Source: Cryobacterium sp. PH31-O1 (GTDB lineage: Bacteria; Actinomycetota; Actinomycetes; Actinomycetales; Microbacteriaceae). From it: a stretch of DNA of 64,000 nucleotides. The stretch is taken from NCBI RefSeq assembly GCF_030063455.1, contig NZ_JASITB010000001.1, positions 186,001-250,000 on the forward strand, read 5' to 3'. Below are positions 49,231 to 59,036 of this stretch, in pieces. A model generated the notes under the pieces. That model was not told the DNA's origin. It saw only the letters and a list, made by a program, of their open reading frames with translations, and searched no databases. How positions within the stretch are numbered: the first letter of the stretch is position 1; each line of letters begins with the position of its first letter. Both the position numbers and the translations under genes were made by a program.

Positions 49231-51372
49231 CTAGTCCGTTGCCGTCGGCGGCTGATTTGCAGCGTCGTACTGCGCGAGCCCGGCTGCAGCCCACTCAGCC
49301 ACCACCCGGCGTGATTCGGACGGTTCGAGCACGGTGACGATTCCGGCCAGGCCGGTGACCAGTCGTTTGAGCGCGTGGAAATGGGCAACGCGCAGGGTCG
49401 TGCGGGTGCGTGCGCCCGAACCGACCGGCTCTGATCGTTCGGGCCGGTAATCCGCCAGCAGGGGCAGCGCTGTGGTCGCGAGCTCCAGTCGCACATCGAC
49501 ATCGTCGGTGGACGCCTGAAACAGGGCGTCGGGCAGCAGCAGATCGGCGGCGTGGGTGCTGCGTGGCGTCGCGGTGACGTGAGGAGCACTCATACGGTCC
49601 AGCCGGAAGGTGCGCACCGCTTCGCGCAGGTGGCACCACCCGCGCAGATACCAGTCGCTGTCGATGGATTCGATGCGCAGGGGGTCGACCAGTCGGTGTT
49701 CCTGCCCGCCGCGAGCGTTCAGGTAGTCGAAGTCGACCTGCATCTGAGTGGTCAGAGCCTTCTGCACGATGCCGCGCGTTGTTCCGGCATCGCGCTGTGC
49801 CACGGCGACCTGGGTGGGCGGGGCGGAGGCGCCGCGGGTCAGCTTCGCCATCAGCGAGGCGATCGCGTCGGTATCGACATTGGCGGGCAGGGCTGATAAG
49901 TATTGCAGTCCGGCGATGAGGGCCGCGGCCTCCCTGGCCGAGAATCGCGGAGAATCGTCGATCGCGACCTGGTGGGTAAGCACGATGCGATCATTCGTCT
50001 CGAATTCATCCCAGAGGATGTCGAAAAGGTCGCCGTGCAGGTATTGACGGGTTTCCCCGGGAATGCCGGACAGCGCGATGAGGCGCACCAGCCCGCGCAC
50101 TCGGTCTGGGGATAGGCCGAACTGTTCAGCTACCTCGGTGACCGTGACCGGCCCCTGGTCGATGAGGTACGGAACGAGAGAGAGCAACAGGGTCAGCTGG
50201 TCGCCGGCGACACGAGGTTGGTTGGCGACTTTGACCGGCTGGAGGTGCGCGGGTGGCGTGCGGCGGCGAAGTTTGCGACCGGTCACGGCCTCGGGCAGCG
50301 CGTTGGCGTGGGCGTCTCGGGTGGCGACCAGCCGTTCTCGCACCGCGGCGCGCAGGTTGACGGGACTCTCGACGAACACTTCCGGGCCGAATGCTGCCAA
50401 TTCGTCGGCGAAGATATTCAGGTCGGTGAAGTGCAGGGTGAGCGCGTCGTCCGTGGACAGCGTCTGCGCACCACTGGTGTTCTGTGTTGACTGCCGGGCA
50501 CCCAGCCGCACAGCCGCGTCTGACTGCGGTAGAACGACGATGCGCGCGGAGTTACTGGCCCACAAGGCGTCGAGCTCGGCGAGGGCCGTTGCGCTGTCGG
50601 TGGCGCCGCTGTTCGTGCCGTCACTGTTCGGAACGAAAATCGCGTTGGGAACCACAGCGATTGCACCGACGATGCGCGCCAACAGAAAGGTCCGAGAGGC
50701 ACGAACAGCCTCATCTGTGGCATACAGGTGCCAGCGCCCTTCATGCTGCACGAGCGCCCGGGGCGCGACCACGCGACGTGCAGGCTTGGTCTCTCCGGGT
50801 TTGAGATAGAGGAATGCCACGACCTGCGACCGGTCGAGGGCCCTGCTCAGGGGGTCGAAGCTCGGATCTTTCGTGCGAAGCACAGGCGCATAACCCAGAA
50901 CCGGTTCGCTCGATTCCACCCCGAGGGAGTTCAGCTTCATTAAGGCCCGGCGGGATTCCCCGGACAGCGACCCTTCGCGCCAGACCGTGCCTGCCAGTTT
51001 GAGGAGGGATACCTCGTTCGGTGTAAAGGTGACATCGGCGGGCAGATCATAGAGACCCTTGGGAATTCGATAGCGCAGAAAGTGGTTGCTGCCAGGATCG
51101 TCCGGGGGCTCAATGGTTTCCAGCGGTATGCCCAATTCGCGGATGTCGTCCTTGTCGCGCTCGAACTGGCGTTCCAGACTCTCGTTCGAACCGTTAGCGG
51201 CAAACCGCTGGCGGTATCCCTGCACGTTGGCCAGGATGTCACCCTTGGTCAGGCCCGCTTCCGTCGCGACGAGAGCCAAGACGAGGCTGAATAGTCGCTC
51301 CGGAGCCGTGACAGACGCCGGCTTACGCTCGCTCAGGCTTTCCGAGGGCTTAGATCCCGGCTGGATTGGCAT
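49231..51372 (-). CDS. pafBC: PafBC: fused PafB-PafC WYL-domain transcriptional regulator
   Basis: A 713-residue natural fusion of two proteins that are separate in mycobacteria. Each half has an N-terminal winged helix, a WYL domain and a C-terminal WCX extension: half one begins APERLFSLVLALVATEAG with LERQFERDKDDIRELGIPL; half two begins near residue 385 (QLTLLLSLVPYLIDQGPVT) and has DSDWYLRGWCHLRE. PafBC activates the SOS-independent DNA-damage response with the housekeeping polymerase. ATG 51372 follows the FKBP stop by 13 bp; GGACC upstream is a weak ribosome site. The Pup-proteasome genes usually next to it are absent here. Confidence 0.92.
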   Translation of the reverse strand: MPIQPGSKPSESLSERKPASVTAPERLFSLVLALVATEAGLTKGDILANVQGYRQRFAANGSNESLERQFERDKDDIRELGIPLETIEPPDDPGSNHFLRYRIPKGLYDLPADVTFTPNEVSLLKLAGTVWREGSLSGESRRALMKLNSLGVESSEPVLGYAPVLRTKDPSFDPLSRALDRSQVVAFLYLKPGETKPARRVVAPRALVQHEGRWHLYATDEAVRASRTFLLARIVGAIAVVPNAIFVPNSDGTNSGATDSATALAELDALWASNSARIVVLPQSDAAVRLGARQSTQNTSGAQTLSTDDALTLHFTDLNIFADELAAFGPEVFVESPVNLRAAVRERLVATRDAHANALPEAVTGRKLRRRTPPAHLQPVKVANQPRVAGDQLTLLLSLVPYLIDQGPVTVTEVAEQFGLSPDRVRGLVRLIALSGIPGETRQYLHGDLFDILWDEFETNDRIVLTHQVAIDDSPRFSAREAAALIAGLQYLSALPANVDTDAIASLMAKLTRGASAPPTQVAVAQRDAGTTRGIVQKALTTQMQVDFDYLNARGGQEHRLVDPLRIESIDSDWYLRGWCHLREAVRTFRLDRMSAPHVTATPRSTHAADLLLPDALFQASTDDVDVRLELATTALPLLADYRPERSEPVGSGARTRTTLRVAHFHALKRLVTGLAGIVTVLEPSESRRVVAEWAAAGLAQYDAANQPPTATD

Positions 51373-51385
51373 GAGACGGTCCGAT

Positions 51386-52330
51386 TTAGTTGACGCCGAG
51401 AATATCGACAACGAAGACGAGAGTGGACTCGGCCGGGATGGTATCGGTTGCGGTGGCTCCGTAGCCCTGGTCGGGCGGGATCACGGCGACGATCTGCGAG
51501 CCGACCGTCTGTCCGATGAGCGATGTCCCCAGCCCTTTGATAACCCCGTTGGGCACCAGTTGGGTGGGCGAGCCGTCGCTCCAAGTCGAGGACAGAACCG
51601 TTTTGTCTTTCCAGAGAACGCCAATGAGGTTTACCAGAACGTTTGAGTCCTCCTCGATCTTTTCCCCGGCACCCTTCTTCAGCACGCCGACTTCGAGCGT
51701 GGTCGGCGCGTCGCCGCCCGGTACGACAATTCCCGGGACACCGTTTTCATCGAGTACCACTGCGGGCAGGCCGTTGGCGACTGTCTGGTCCACACCGTTC
51801 GCACGGGGGAGGAAAGCCTTGACGACGTCGACGACGACGACGAGGGTATCGGTCGGTGCGACACCCGCTGGCAGAGTGTCTGTACCCGCTAATCCGTCCT
51901 CGGGCGCCACAACGATCACGGCGCGTTCACCAACTCGGGCGCAGAGCAGCCCGTCCGTGATGCCGCTGATATCGGCGCCATTTAGCAGGAATAGGGGCGC
52001 GTTGGCTTCGTCATAGGCGCCCTGCGCGATGACATTGCCGTTGGTTCCGTTGTAAATATTAATCTCAGCAGAGATCAGCTGGCCGGCAACGATCTTCTCC
52101 CCCGAACCCGCGATGATTTCGCTGCGCTGAGTGGTGGCCGATTTCAGCGGCGTCGGAAAGTTGACGTCGGGGGCGGTACCGAGGTCCCCGGTGACCGAAA
52201 CCAGATCTGTAGCCGCGCCCGCTGTGGTCGTGCTGTCACAGCTGGCTTGAGCCGAGCCGGGGCTCGCACACGCGGTCAGTGCCGTCATCACGAGGCCGGC
52301 GGTGATGATCAGCGCGGATGCTTTGCGCAC
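51386..52330 (-). CDS. FKBP-type peptidyl-prolyl isomerase lipoprotein, two FKBP domains
   Basis: A 314-residue exported protein with a lipoprotein signal (lipobox LTAC, about C21) and two FKBP-like domains: a divergent first (about 75-185, SGEKIVAGQLISAEINIYNG) and a more typical second (about 205-314, GVIKGLGTSLIGQTVGSQIV, IPPDQGYGA, ESTLVFVVDILGV). It should catalyse proline isomerisation in exported proteins. In related genomes an FKBP gene of this kind belongs to the proteasome-linked neighbourhood; here it sits between trmI and pafBC. Confidence 0.9.
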   Translation of the reverse strand: MRKASALIITAGLVMTALTACASPGSAQASCDSTTTAGAATDLVSVTGDLGTAPDVNFPTPLKSATTQRSEIIAGSGEKIVAGQLISAEINIYNGTNGNVIAQGAYDEANAPLFLLNGADISGITDGLLCARVGERAVIVVAPEDGLAGTDTLPAGVAPTDTLVVVVDVVKAFLPRANGVDQTVANGLPAVVLDENGVPGIVVPGGDAPTTLEVGVLKKGAGEKIEEDSNVLVNLIGVLWKDKTVLSSTWSDGSPTQLVPNGVIKGLGTSLIGQTVGSQIVAVIPPDQGYGATATDTIPAESTLVFVVDILGVN

Positions 52331-52460
52331 AAGTCCTTCTTTCGGTACTGGGTTGCTGCAGCGTGGATCTGCTGCGCGGGTTTGAGGGGCGGTACGGGTG
52401 CTGAGGGCGCATGATGGCCGTGGCTTAGGCGCACTACAACCAAAAGGGCCGGGGCCTATC

Positions 52461-53462
52461 CTAACCGGCGTCGAGGTCTCGAGCCTTGGAAAGCTCTGCG
52501 CTCGATCCGGCCGCCCGAACGCGTTTGCGCATAACCTTCGCGCTCACGTTGCGTTCGCCGAGCGCTCCCGGGGTCCAGGCCTCGACATCCGCGTCGCTGA
52601 AATCTGTTTTGGACGGTCGTCGCTTCAGTTCGGGAAGTATCGTGTCGGGGGCCAGACGTCGAGCGGTAATGAGGAAGCCGGTGTGACCGATCATGCGATG
52701 ATCCGGCCGCACGGCGAGCCCCTCGACATGCCAGCCGCGAATCATCGTTTCGTTGGAATCCGGGTTGGTGTAGAACCCGGTGCCGCGAATGGCTTCAGCC
52801 ACGCGAGAGAGCTGCGTCACCGTGGCTACGTAGCAGAGCAGCACTCCCCCAGGTTTGAGGGCGTCGGAGACGGCTCCGAGGCATTCCCAAGGCGCCAGCA
52901 TGTCCAGCACGACCCGGTCGACGCTGTGCACCGGCAGGGTGTCTGGCAGCGTTTCGGCGAGGTCACCGAGCGTGATCGTCCAGTTCTCCGGGTCGTTTCC
53001 GAGAAAGGTGGCGATATTGTCTCTGGCCACATCGGCGAATTCCTCCCGGCGTTCGAAGGATGCGAGGCGGCCAGCCGGGCCGATTGCGCGCAGCAGCCAG
53101 AGCGACAGCGCCCCCGAACCGACGCCGGCCTCGACGACCGTTGCGCCGGGAAAAATATCGGCCTGCGCCAGAATCTGGGCAGCGTCCTTGGGATAGATGA
53201 TGGCCGCACCGCGCGGCATGCTCATCACGAAATCCACCAGCAGGGGTCGCAGCGCCAGATGTTCGACCCCGACATTGTTCGTGACGACGGATCCGTCTGG
53301 CTGCCCGATGATGTCGTCGTGCGCGAGGATGCCGCGGTGCGTGTGAAAGGTAAGGCCGTCCTGAAGCGTGATGGTGTTCATCCGCCCCTTCGGCCCGGTG
53401 AGTTGCACACGGTCGCCAATGCGAAAGAGCCCACTGTTTTGAATGACCTGGTTGTTGCTCAT
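52461..53462 (-). CDS. trmI: tRNA (adenine-58-N1)-methyltransferase
   Basis: Makes m1A58 in the T-loop of tRNA. The 333-residue protein has an N-terminal beta domain (FRIGDRVQLTGPKGR, TLQDGLTFHTHRG), the SAM site VVEAGVGSGALSLWLLRA, the catalytic-region DRVVLDMLAPWE and ETMIRGWHVEGLAVRPDHRM. The C-terminal 40 residues are a basic tail. The ATG at 53462 overlaps the HAD gene by four bases (ATGA), so the two are coupled. Confidence 0.94.
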   Translation of the reverse strand: MSNNQVIQNSGLFRIGDRVQLTGPKGRMNTITLQDGLTFHTHRGILAHDDIIGQPDGSVVTNNVGVEHLALRPLLVDFVMSMPRGAAIIYPKDAAQILAQADIFPGATVVEAGVGSGALSLWLLRAIGPAGRLASFERREEFADVARDNIATFLGNDPENWTITLGDLAETLPDTLPVHSVDRVVLDMLAPWECLGAVSDALKPGGVLLCYVATVTQLSRVAEAIRGTGFYTNPDSNETMIRGWHVEGLAVRPDHRMIGHTGFLITARRLAPDTILPELKRRPSKTDFSDADVEAWTPGALGERNVSAKVMRKRVRAAGSSAELSKARDLDAG

Positions 53463-54247
53463 GCGAGTGGTGCGCTTTCGTTTCGGGCGGACCCGGTGGG
53501 GGCGAGAGGATGAACCGGAGAGGACGAATCGGAACGAGTCGAGAACTCGTACAGCGCGACAATGTCGCCGAGGGTGCGCCCGGTGAGGGTAGACCAGCGG
53601 GTGTAATACTCGCTCTCCGGCAGGTCGATCTGGTGCGGAACGGCGATGGTGATGGTGCCGGCAGCAACAGCGGACGCGACGCCGGGCACGGAATCCTCGA
53701 TTGCGATGCACTCGGCCGGGTCGACGCCGAGGCGTTTAGCGGCGACCAGGTACGGGTCGGGGTGGGGCTTGCTGTTGGCGACCATATCGCCGGCGACGAC
53801 GACGTCGAAGGCGGCGAAATCGATGAGGTCGATGATCTGGCGGGCCATGCGCTCCACCGACATGGTTACCAGTGCCGTCGGGACGCCGGCATCTTTCAGC
53901 TCCTGCAGTAGCTCGCGGGATCCGGGACGCCACGGAATGCCGTGTTCGGCCAGTTGCTCCTGCACCCGATCGGTAAGCCGGGCCACGATGGCATCCGGGG
54001 AGAGATCCACGCCTCGGGATTGCAGAATCGCTGCGGAATTCCACAGCCCGGACCCGACCAGCAACATGCCGTCGTCGTGAGTCCAGACCCCGCCGAATTC
54101 GGTCACAAGTTCGGTTTCCGCCCGCATCCAGTACGGTTCGGTATCGACGATTGTGCCGTCCATGTCCCACAGGACGGCGGCGGGCAGGGAGGCGGGCGTT
54201 GGCAGCGGCACAGGAAAAACGTTCACGGGGTTCAAGTGTAGGGCCAC
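53459..54247 (-). CDS. HAD family hydrolase (beta-phosphoglucomutase-like subgroup)
   Basis: A 262-residue HAD phosphatase-type enzyme with motif I LWDMDGTIVDTEPYW, motif II LVTMS, motif III lysine (SKPHPDPYLVA) and motif IV CIAIEDSVPGV. The cap is alpha-helical between motifs I and II. Substrate unknown. GTG at 54247 is taken as start; a second GTG seven codons in is possible. Coupled to trmI. Confidence 0.88.
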   Translation of the reverse strand: MALHLNPVNVFPVPLPTPASLPAAVLWDMDGTIVDTEPYWMRAETELVTEFGGVWTHDDGMLLVGSGLWNSAAILQSRGVDLSPDAIVARLTDRVQEQLAEHGIPWRPGSRELLQELKDAGVPTALVTMSVERMARQIIDLIDFAAFDVVVAGDMVANSKPHPDPYLVAAKRLGVDPAECIAIEDSVPGVASAVAAGTITIAVPHQIDLPESEYYTRWSTLTGRTLGDIVALYEFSTRSDSSSPVHPLAPTGSARNESAPLA

Positions 54248-54306
54248 CGCCTATCCTTGACTGAGGCCGTCCACGCGGAAGGCCGAAGGAATTGAGGACG
54301 AACACG

Positions 54307-55266
54307 GTGGCTGACGGTAATGGGTTTCTGGGTGGACGACTTCTCGTCGTCGCTTTCGAAGGCTGGAATGATGCCGGTGAGGCCGCGACGGGTGCCGTCC
54401 GTGCGCTCAAGGACCTGCTCGACGTTGAGGTGATCACCGAAGTCGATCCGGAACTGTACTTTGACTATCAGTTCAACCGACCCACCGTCTCGAACAATGA
54501 AGATGGCGTTCGCGTTCTTGGCTGGCCGGGCGCGATCATGTACGGGCCGAAAACCCCCGGTGCGGTCAGCGTTCCGTTGGCCGAAGACGCGCAGTTACGC
54601 GTCAGCGGGACCAACGCAGGAAACATCTACCTCCTGATCGGTACGGAGCCGTCGCGCAGCTGGAAGAGTTTTGCCGCAGAGATTCTCGACGCGGCCCTGG
54701 CGGCGGACGTGAGCGGCGTGGTGTTCCTGGGGGCGATGCTCGCCGACGTTCCCCACACCCGTCCAATTTCGATCTTCGTTTCTAGCGACAATGCGCAGGT
54801 GCGGGCTGAACTGCAGATCGAACGCAGCAACTACGAAGGGCCGGTCGGTATTCTCAGCGTGCTGTCGGATGCCGCCGAGACGGTAGGAATTCCTACTCTG
54901 TCGATTTGGGCATCCGTCCCCCACTATGTGCATAATGCCCCGTCGCCCAAGGCGATGCTCGCGCTGATCGACAAGCTCGAAGAAGTCATCGACGTGGTGA
55001 TCCCCCGGGGTGTGCTGGTGACAGAGGCCGCCGAATGGGAGACAGGGATCGACGTTCTCGCCGGCGAAGATGAGGAAATGGCGGCGTATATCGCCCAGCT
55101 CGAGCAGGCGAGGGATACGGTCGACTCGCCGGAGGCGAGCGGCGAAGCTATCGCCCAAGAATTCGAGAAATACCTGCGCAAACGCGGCAGCGACGGACGC
55201 GCCGATGGCCGACCCGACGGTCGGCCGGATGGCCCAGGCAGCAGGCCTGACGGGCCCCGACACTAG
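54307..55266 (+). CDS. PAC2 family protein
   Basis: A 319-residue PAC2 protein beginning ADGNGFLGGRLLVVAFEGWNDAG (shown in part) and continuing with ALKDLLDVEVI, LFLGAMLADVPHTRP-like and ASVPHYVHNAPSP segments. The C-terminus (about 285-319) is a low-complexity Gly/Arg/Asp/Pro tail of GRADGRPDGRPDG units. GTG 54307 was chosen with GAGGA upstream; a TTG at 54292 is possible. In many actinobacteria a PAC2 gene sits next to HAD-trmI and the proteasome cluster, as here; the function is unknown. Confidence 0.87.
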   Translation: MADGNGFLGGRLLVVAFEGWNDAGEAATGAVRALKDLLDVEVITEVDPELYFDYQFNRPTVSNNEDGVRVLGWPGAIMYGPKTPGAVSVPLAEDAQLRVSGTNAGNIYLLIGTEPSRSWKSFAAEILDAALAADVSGVVFLGAMLADVPHTRPISIFVSSDNAQVRAELQIERSNYEGPVGILSVLSDAAETVGIPTLSIWASVPHYVHNAPSPKAMLALIDKLEEVIDVVIPRGVLVTEAAEWETGIDVLAGEDEEMAAYIAQLEQARDTVDSPEASGEAIAQEFEKYLRKRGSDGRADGRPDGRPDGPGSRPDGPRH

Positions 55267-55286
55267 GCGCACCCAGCAAGCCAGCG

Positions 55287-56573
55287 CTAGAGCGCCACAC
55301 CGAGCAGCCCGCTGATCGCACGATTGATCAGGTCCAGGTCGTCGAGCGGCAGATCGACCGCGTCGTCGATGAGCTGCAGGGCCTCCGGAGTGTTAAGGTC
55401 ATGGCGGAGCGCAAGCCGGAGGGCCTGCACGAGCGCGGCAGACGAGCCGGCCGCCGCCGGGCTGGCTGCGCCCGGGTTCACGGTCGCAGAGCCGAAGGCC
55501 GCCGACCACACCGACAGACGCACAACCGCCTCGTCCAACAGCGCAGCGGTCCATTCCCAGTCGGTGCGATAGTGCCGCGCCAGGAGAGCCAGTCGAATCG
55601 CGCGCGGGTCAAAACCGCCGGCTCGCAACCTGGAGACCAGAACGAGGTTGCCGAGCGACTTGCTCATCTTCTCGCCACGGTAGGCCACCATACCGGTGTG
55701 GCTGTAGACACCGGCAAGCGGATGACCGGACAGCGCCTGAGCGTGCCCGGCACTCATGTCATGGTGCGGGAAGATCAGGTCTGAACCGCCGCCCTGCACG
55801 GTGAAGTCGGTGCCGAGTTCTTTGAGGGCGATGACCGAACACTCGATGTGCCACCCCGGGCGCCCTGCGCCGACGGCCGATTCCCAGGCTGGTTCCCCGC
55901 TGCGTGCGGCTTTCCAGAGCAGCGGATCCAGGCGATCCCGTTTTCCGGCCCGGTCGGGGTCTCCCCCGCGCTCGGCGAATAAGCGGAGCATGCTGACCAG
56001 ATCGAGGTTGCTCTCGTCGCCCAGCGTCCAATCCGTGCAGTTTTCAGCGGCACGAATGTCGAAATACAGGTCGGCGGCGATCGTTCCGTCAGCGCCGGCG
56101 ATGGCGTCCTCGGTCGGCACAGCGTAGGCGAGTCCAGCCTGCTGCAACAGCGCCACGGCCGTGGCGACTTCGTCGATGACCTCCGTCACAGCGACGAAAT
56201 CGTTCGGTGGGATTATGCCGAGCGCTTCCATATCGGTGCGGAAGAGTTCGACCTGAGACTCAGCCAGATCACGCCAGTCCACGCCGGTGGCGGTCGCCCG
56301 TTCCAGGAGCGGGTCATCGATATCCGTCACGTTCTGGGCGTAGTGCACACGAAAACCAGCGTCGATCCAGACCCGCTGAAGAGTGTCGAAGGCCAGATAG
56401 GTGTTGGCGTGGCCGATATGGGTCGCGTCGTATGGCGTAATGCCACAGACGTAGAGCCGGGCGGCAGCCAGCGGCAGCGCCAGCACGAGGCTGTCGGTTT
56501 TGGTGTCGTGAAGCCAGGGGGCACTCGACTCACCGGGGACAGAGACTAGGTCGGGTCGTTCCCATGCACGCAT
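55287..56573 (-). CDS. mshC: Cysteine:glucosaminyl-inositol ligase of mycothiol synthesis
   Basis: Joins L-cysteine to GlcN-Ins in the penultimate step of mycothiol synthesis, with ATP activation of cysteine. The 428-residue protein resembles CysRS in the catalytic domain (YVCGITPYDATHIGHANTY with HIGH, and GEKMSKSLGN with KMSKS, the zinc/cysteine region WHIECSVIA) but lacks the long tRNA-binding C-domain and begins MRAWERPDL, the MshC pattern. Placement next to uppP and PAC2 is typical for Micrococcales. Confidence 0.95.
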   Translation of the reverse strand: MRAWERPDLVSVPGESSAPWLHDTKTDSLVLALPLAAARLYVCGITPYDATHIGHANTYLAFDTLQRVWIDAGFRVHYAQNVTDIDDPLLERATATGVDWRDLAESQVELFRTDMEALGIIPPNDFVAVTEVIDEVATAVALLQQAGLAYAVPTEDAIAGADGTIAADLYFDIRAAENCTDWTLGDESNLDLVSMLRLFAERGGDPDRAGKRDRLDPLLWKAARSGEPAWESAVGAGRPGWHIECSVIALKELGTDFTVQGGGSDLIFPHHDMSAGHAQALSGHPLAGVYSHTGMVAYRGEKMSKSLGNLVLVSRLRAGGFDPRAIRLALLARHYRTDWEWTAALLDEAVVRLSVWSAAFGSATVNPGAASPAAAGSSAALVQALRLALRHDLNTPEALQLIDDAVDLPLDDLDLINRAISGLLGVAL

Positions 56574-56632
56574 TCGACCAGCCTAGCTTCGCTCGGGCGA
56601 TCAGTTCGCAGGCGTCATCGCGGCGGAAACGG

Positions 56633-57487
56633 CTACGCGGAGATGACGTTGGTGCCGAGGAGTACGAAAAGCACGATGCCGAGCACGATGCGATAGATCA
56701 CAAACGGGAGAAAACTGCGCTTGGAAATGTAGTTCATGAAGAAGGCGATCACGGCGAGGGCCACGAAGAAGGCAATAATCGTGGCCACGAGTATTTCGAG
56801 CGGTCCAAAGATTTCGGGGGTACAGGTGGTCGCACCGGCCAGGCAGGGCTCAGCGATGGATTTGTAAACCTGGAAGAAGCCGCTCCCGAGTACGGCAGGA
56901 ATCGCCAGCAGGAAGGCGTAGCGAGCAGCTGCAGCGCGCTCATAGCCGAGGAACAGGCCGGCGGTGATGGTTCCGCCAGACCGAGACACGCCGGGAATCA
57001 GAGCGAGCGCTTGCGCGAAGCCGTAGATCGCGCCGTGACCGACGGTGATGTCTTGCAGTTTGCGCCGTTTGGCGCCGACGTAGTCGGCAATGCCGAGCAG
57101 CACACCGAAGACGATGAGCATGGTGGCGGTGATCCAGAGTGAGCGAAGTACTGTTTCGATCTGGTCCTGGAACAGCAAGCCGAGAATGATGATGGGCAGC
57201 GAGCCCAGGATGATCAGCCAGCCTAACCGGGCGTCCGGATCCCCACGAGGGACTCGGCCCGTAATGGATTTGGCCCACTGGCCGATAATGCGCACGATGT
57301 CGCGCCAGAAGAATATGACTACGGCTGCCTCGGTGCCGATCTGCGTGATTGCAGTGAATCGAGCGCCTGGGTCTTCCCCGGTACCGAGAAACTGGCCGAC
57401 GATGGTGATGTGCGCGCTCGACGACACAGGGAGAAACTCGGTCAGTCCCTGAACCAGGCCCAGGATGATCGCATTCAGAAAGTCCAC
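56633..57487 (-). CDS. uppP: Undecaprenyl-diphosphatase
   Basis: Recycles undecaprenyl diphosphate to the monophosphate lipid carrier for cell-wall synthesis. The 284-residue membrane protein (BacA/UppP family) has the catalytic loops [18 protein letters not shown] and [18 protein letters not shown] and about eight helices. Upstream of mshC on the same strand with a 59-bp gap. Confidence 0.95.
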   Translation of the reverse strand: MDFLNAIILGLVQGLTEFLPVSSSAHITIVGQFLGTGEDPGARFTAITQIGTEAAVVIFFWRDIVRIIGQWAKSITGRVPRGDPDARLGWLIILGSLPIIILGLLFQDQIETVLRSLWITATMLIVFGVLLGIADYVGAKRRKLQDITVGHGAIYGFAQALALIPGVSRSGGTITAGLFLGYERAAAARYAFLLAIPAVLGSGFFQVYKSIAEPCLAGATTCTPEIFGPLEILVATIIAFFVALAVIAFFMNYISKRSFLPFVIYRIVLGIVLFVLLGTNVISA

Positions 57488-57562
57488 ACACTTCGCTTTC
57501 TCGGATTACTTCGAAGACTCAGGGAATCCGCGCCCGGCTGCGCCGAGCGATACTTCACCTCG

Positions 57563-58930
57563 TCAATAGCTTGACAACAGGTCGGTCAAAACCTGCCTGC
57601 CAAACACTAATGCGTCCAGCGGTACCCGCTCGTCCACTCCGTGGAACATCGCAGGAAAGTCCAAGTCGGCGGGGAGGCGAAGCGGTGCGAAACCGTACCC
57701 TTTAATTCCCAGGGTACTGAGCGCCTTGTTGTCGGTCCCAGCCGGCAGCAGGTAAGGCAACACCGGTGCGCCGGGGTCGTGGCGTTCCAACGTTCCCACA
57801 ACCGCGTCGATCAGTGGACCGCTGAATTCGGTTTCCAGACCGATATCGCGGTGCATGGTGACAATGTCGATGTCGGAACCGATAATCTCCTGAATCTGGG
57901 CGAGTACGAGGTCCTCCTCGCCGGGCAGCGAGCGGATGTCGATGAGGGCCTCAGCCGTGTCGGGAATGACATTGTGCTTGTAACCGGCGGTGAGGCCGGT
58001 CGGGTTAGCGGTCGTGCGCAGGCTGGCCTGGATGAAGCCCGAGGCCGTCCCGGTCGCCAGGGCGAGCTCGTCGGGGCCGACGCGCTGGGGGTCAACGTCG
58101 AGAATGCGGGCGATCTCACCGAGCAGCTGCTCGGTCGTGTCGGTCAGGCGGATCGGCCATTCGTGGCGCCCCAGTTTGGCCACAGCCTCAGCGAGCCGGG
58201 TGATGGCGTTGTTCGGGTGTATGCGGGAGCCGTGCCCCGCCTCGCCGCGGGCGACGAGTTTGACCCAGATCAGCGCCTTCTCGCCGGTTTGCAGCAGGTA
58301 GGCACGTTTTCCGCCGAGGGTGATCGAGTAGCCGCCGACTTCGCTGATCGCTTCGGTAGCCCCGTCGAACAGGTGCGGGTGCTCGTTGACGAGAAAATGC
58401 GAGCCGAGCACGCCGCCAGCTTCCTCGTCGGCGAAGAACGCGATGACGAGGTCTCGTTCCGGCGCACCCTGCGCGCTGATCACGTCCTGTAGCGAGGCCA
58501 GGATCATGGCATCCATGTTCTTCATGTCGACGGCGCCACGGCCCCACAACAGACCGTCCTTGATGACACCAGCGAACGGGTCGACGCTCCAGTTGGCCGC
58601 ATCGGCCGGCACGACGTCGAGGTGGCCGTGCACGACCAGTGCCGGCCGGGAGTCGTCCCGTCCCTGCACCCGGGCGACCACACTGGTGCGGCCCGGTTCG
58701 GAATCGAACAGCTCGGGGGCGAGGCCGAGGGCGCGCAGCTTCTCGGCAACATACTCGGCGGCATCCGTCTCGCCGTTGGAACGACCCTCACCAAAGTTCG
58801 TGGTGTCGAAACGGATGAGATCACGCGCGATTTCAGCGGTCAGGTCAAGTTCCTGGGGAGCATCTGCGCGGGACGGGCCCGCTGAATGAGCGGAATGCGG
58901 AGCAGGGGGCACGTTCGGAAAGGAAGCCAT
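57563..58930 (-). CDS. M20/M25/M40 family metallo-hydrolase
   Basis: A 455-residue zinc peptidase/amidohydrolase of the ArgE/DapE/CPG2-like branch. Zinc and catalytic motifs: VVHGHLDVVPAD, WGRGAVDMKNMD, FFADEEAGG and FHGVDERVP at the C-terminus. The N-terminal 25 residues are a Pro/Ala/Ser/His-rich extension. Start at ATG 58930, two codons inside a possible TTG. Substrate unknown; differs from the M20 protein at 18370 in all motifs. Confidence 0.88.
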   Translation of the reverse strand: MASFPNVPPAPHSAHSAGPSRADAPQELDLTAEIARDLIRFDTTNFGEGRSNGETDAAEYVAEKLRALGLAPELFDSEPGRTSVVARVQGRDDSRPALVVHGHLDVVPADAANWSVDPFAGVIKDGLLWGRGAVDMKNMDAMILASLQDVISAQGAPERDLVIAFFADEEAGGVLGSHFLVNEHPHLFDGATEAISEVGGYSITLGGKRAYLLQTGEKALIWVKLVARGEAGHGSRIHPNNAITRLAEAVAKLGRHEWPIRLTDTTEQLLGEIARILDVDPQRVGPDELALATGTASGFIQASLRTTANPTGLTAGYKHNVIPDTAEALIDIRSLPGEEDLVLAQIQEIIGSDIDIVTMHRDIGLETEFSGPLIDAVVGTLERHDPGAPVLPYLLPAGTDNKALSTLGIKGYGFAPLRLPADLDFPAMFHGVDERVPLDALVFGRQVLTDLLSSY

Positions 58931-59036
58931 GGTCAAACGCTACCGGTCGCTGCCGGTGGCAGTGACACAGGGAGGGTTGGAAACCGTGCTAAGTTATTAC
59001 CTCGGCAGCCGGTTCATCCGGAGGCCGTTTCACCCA

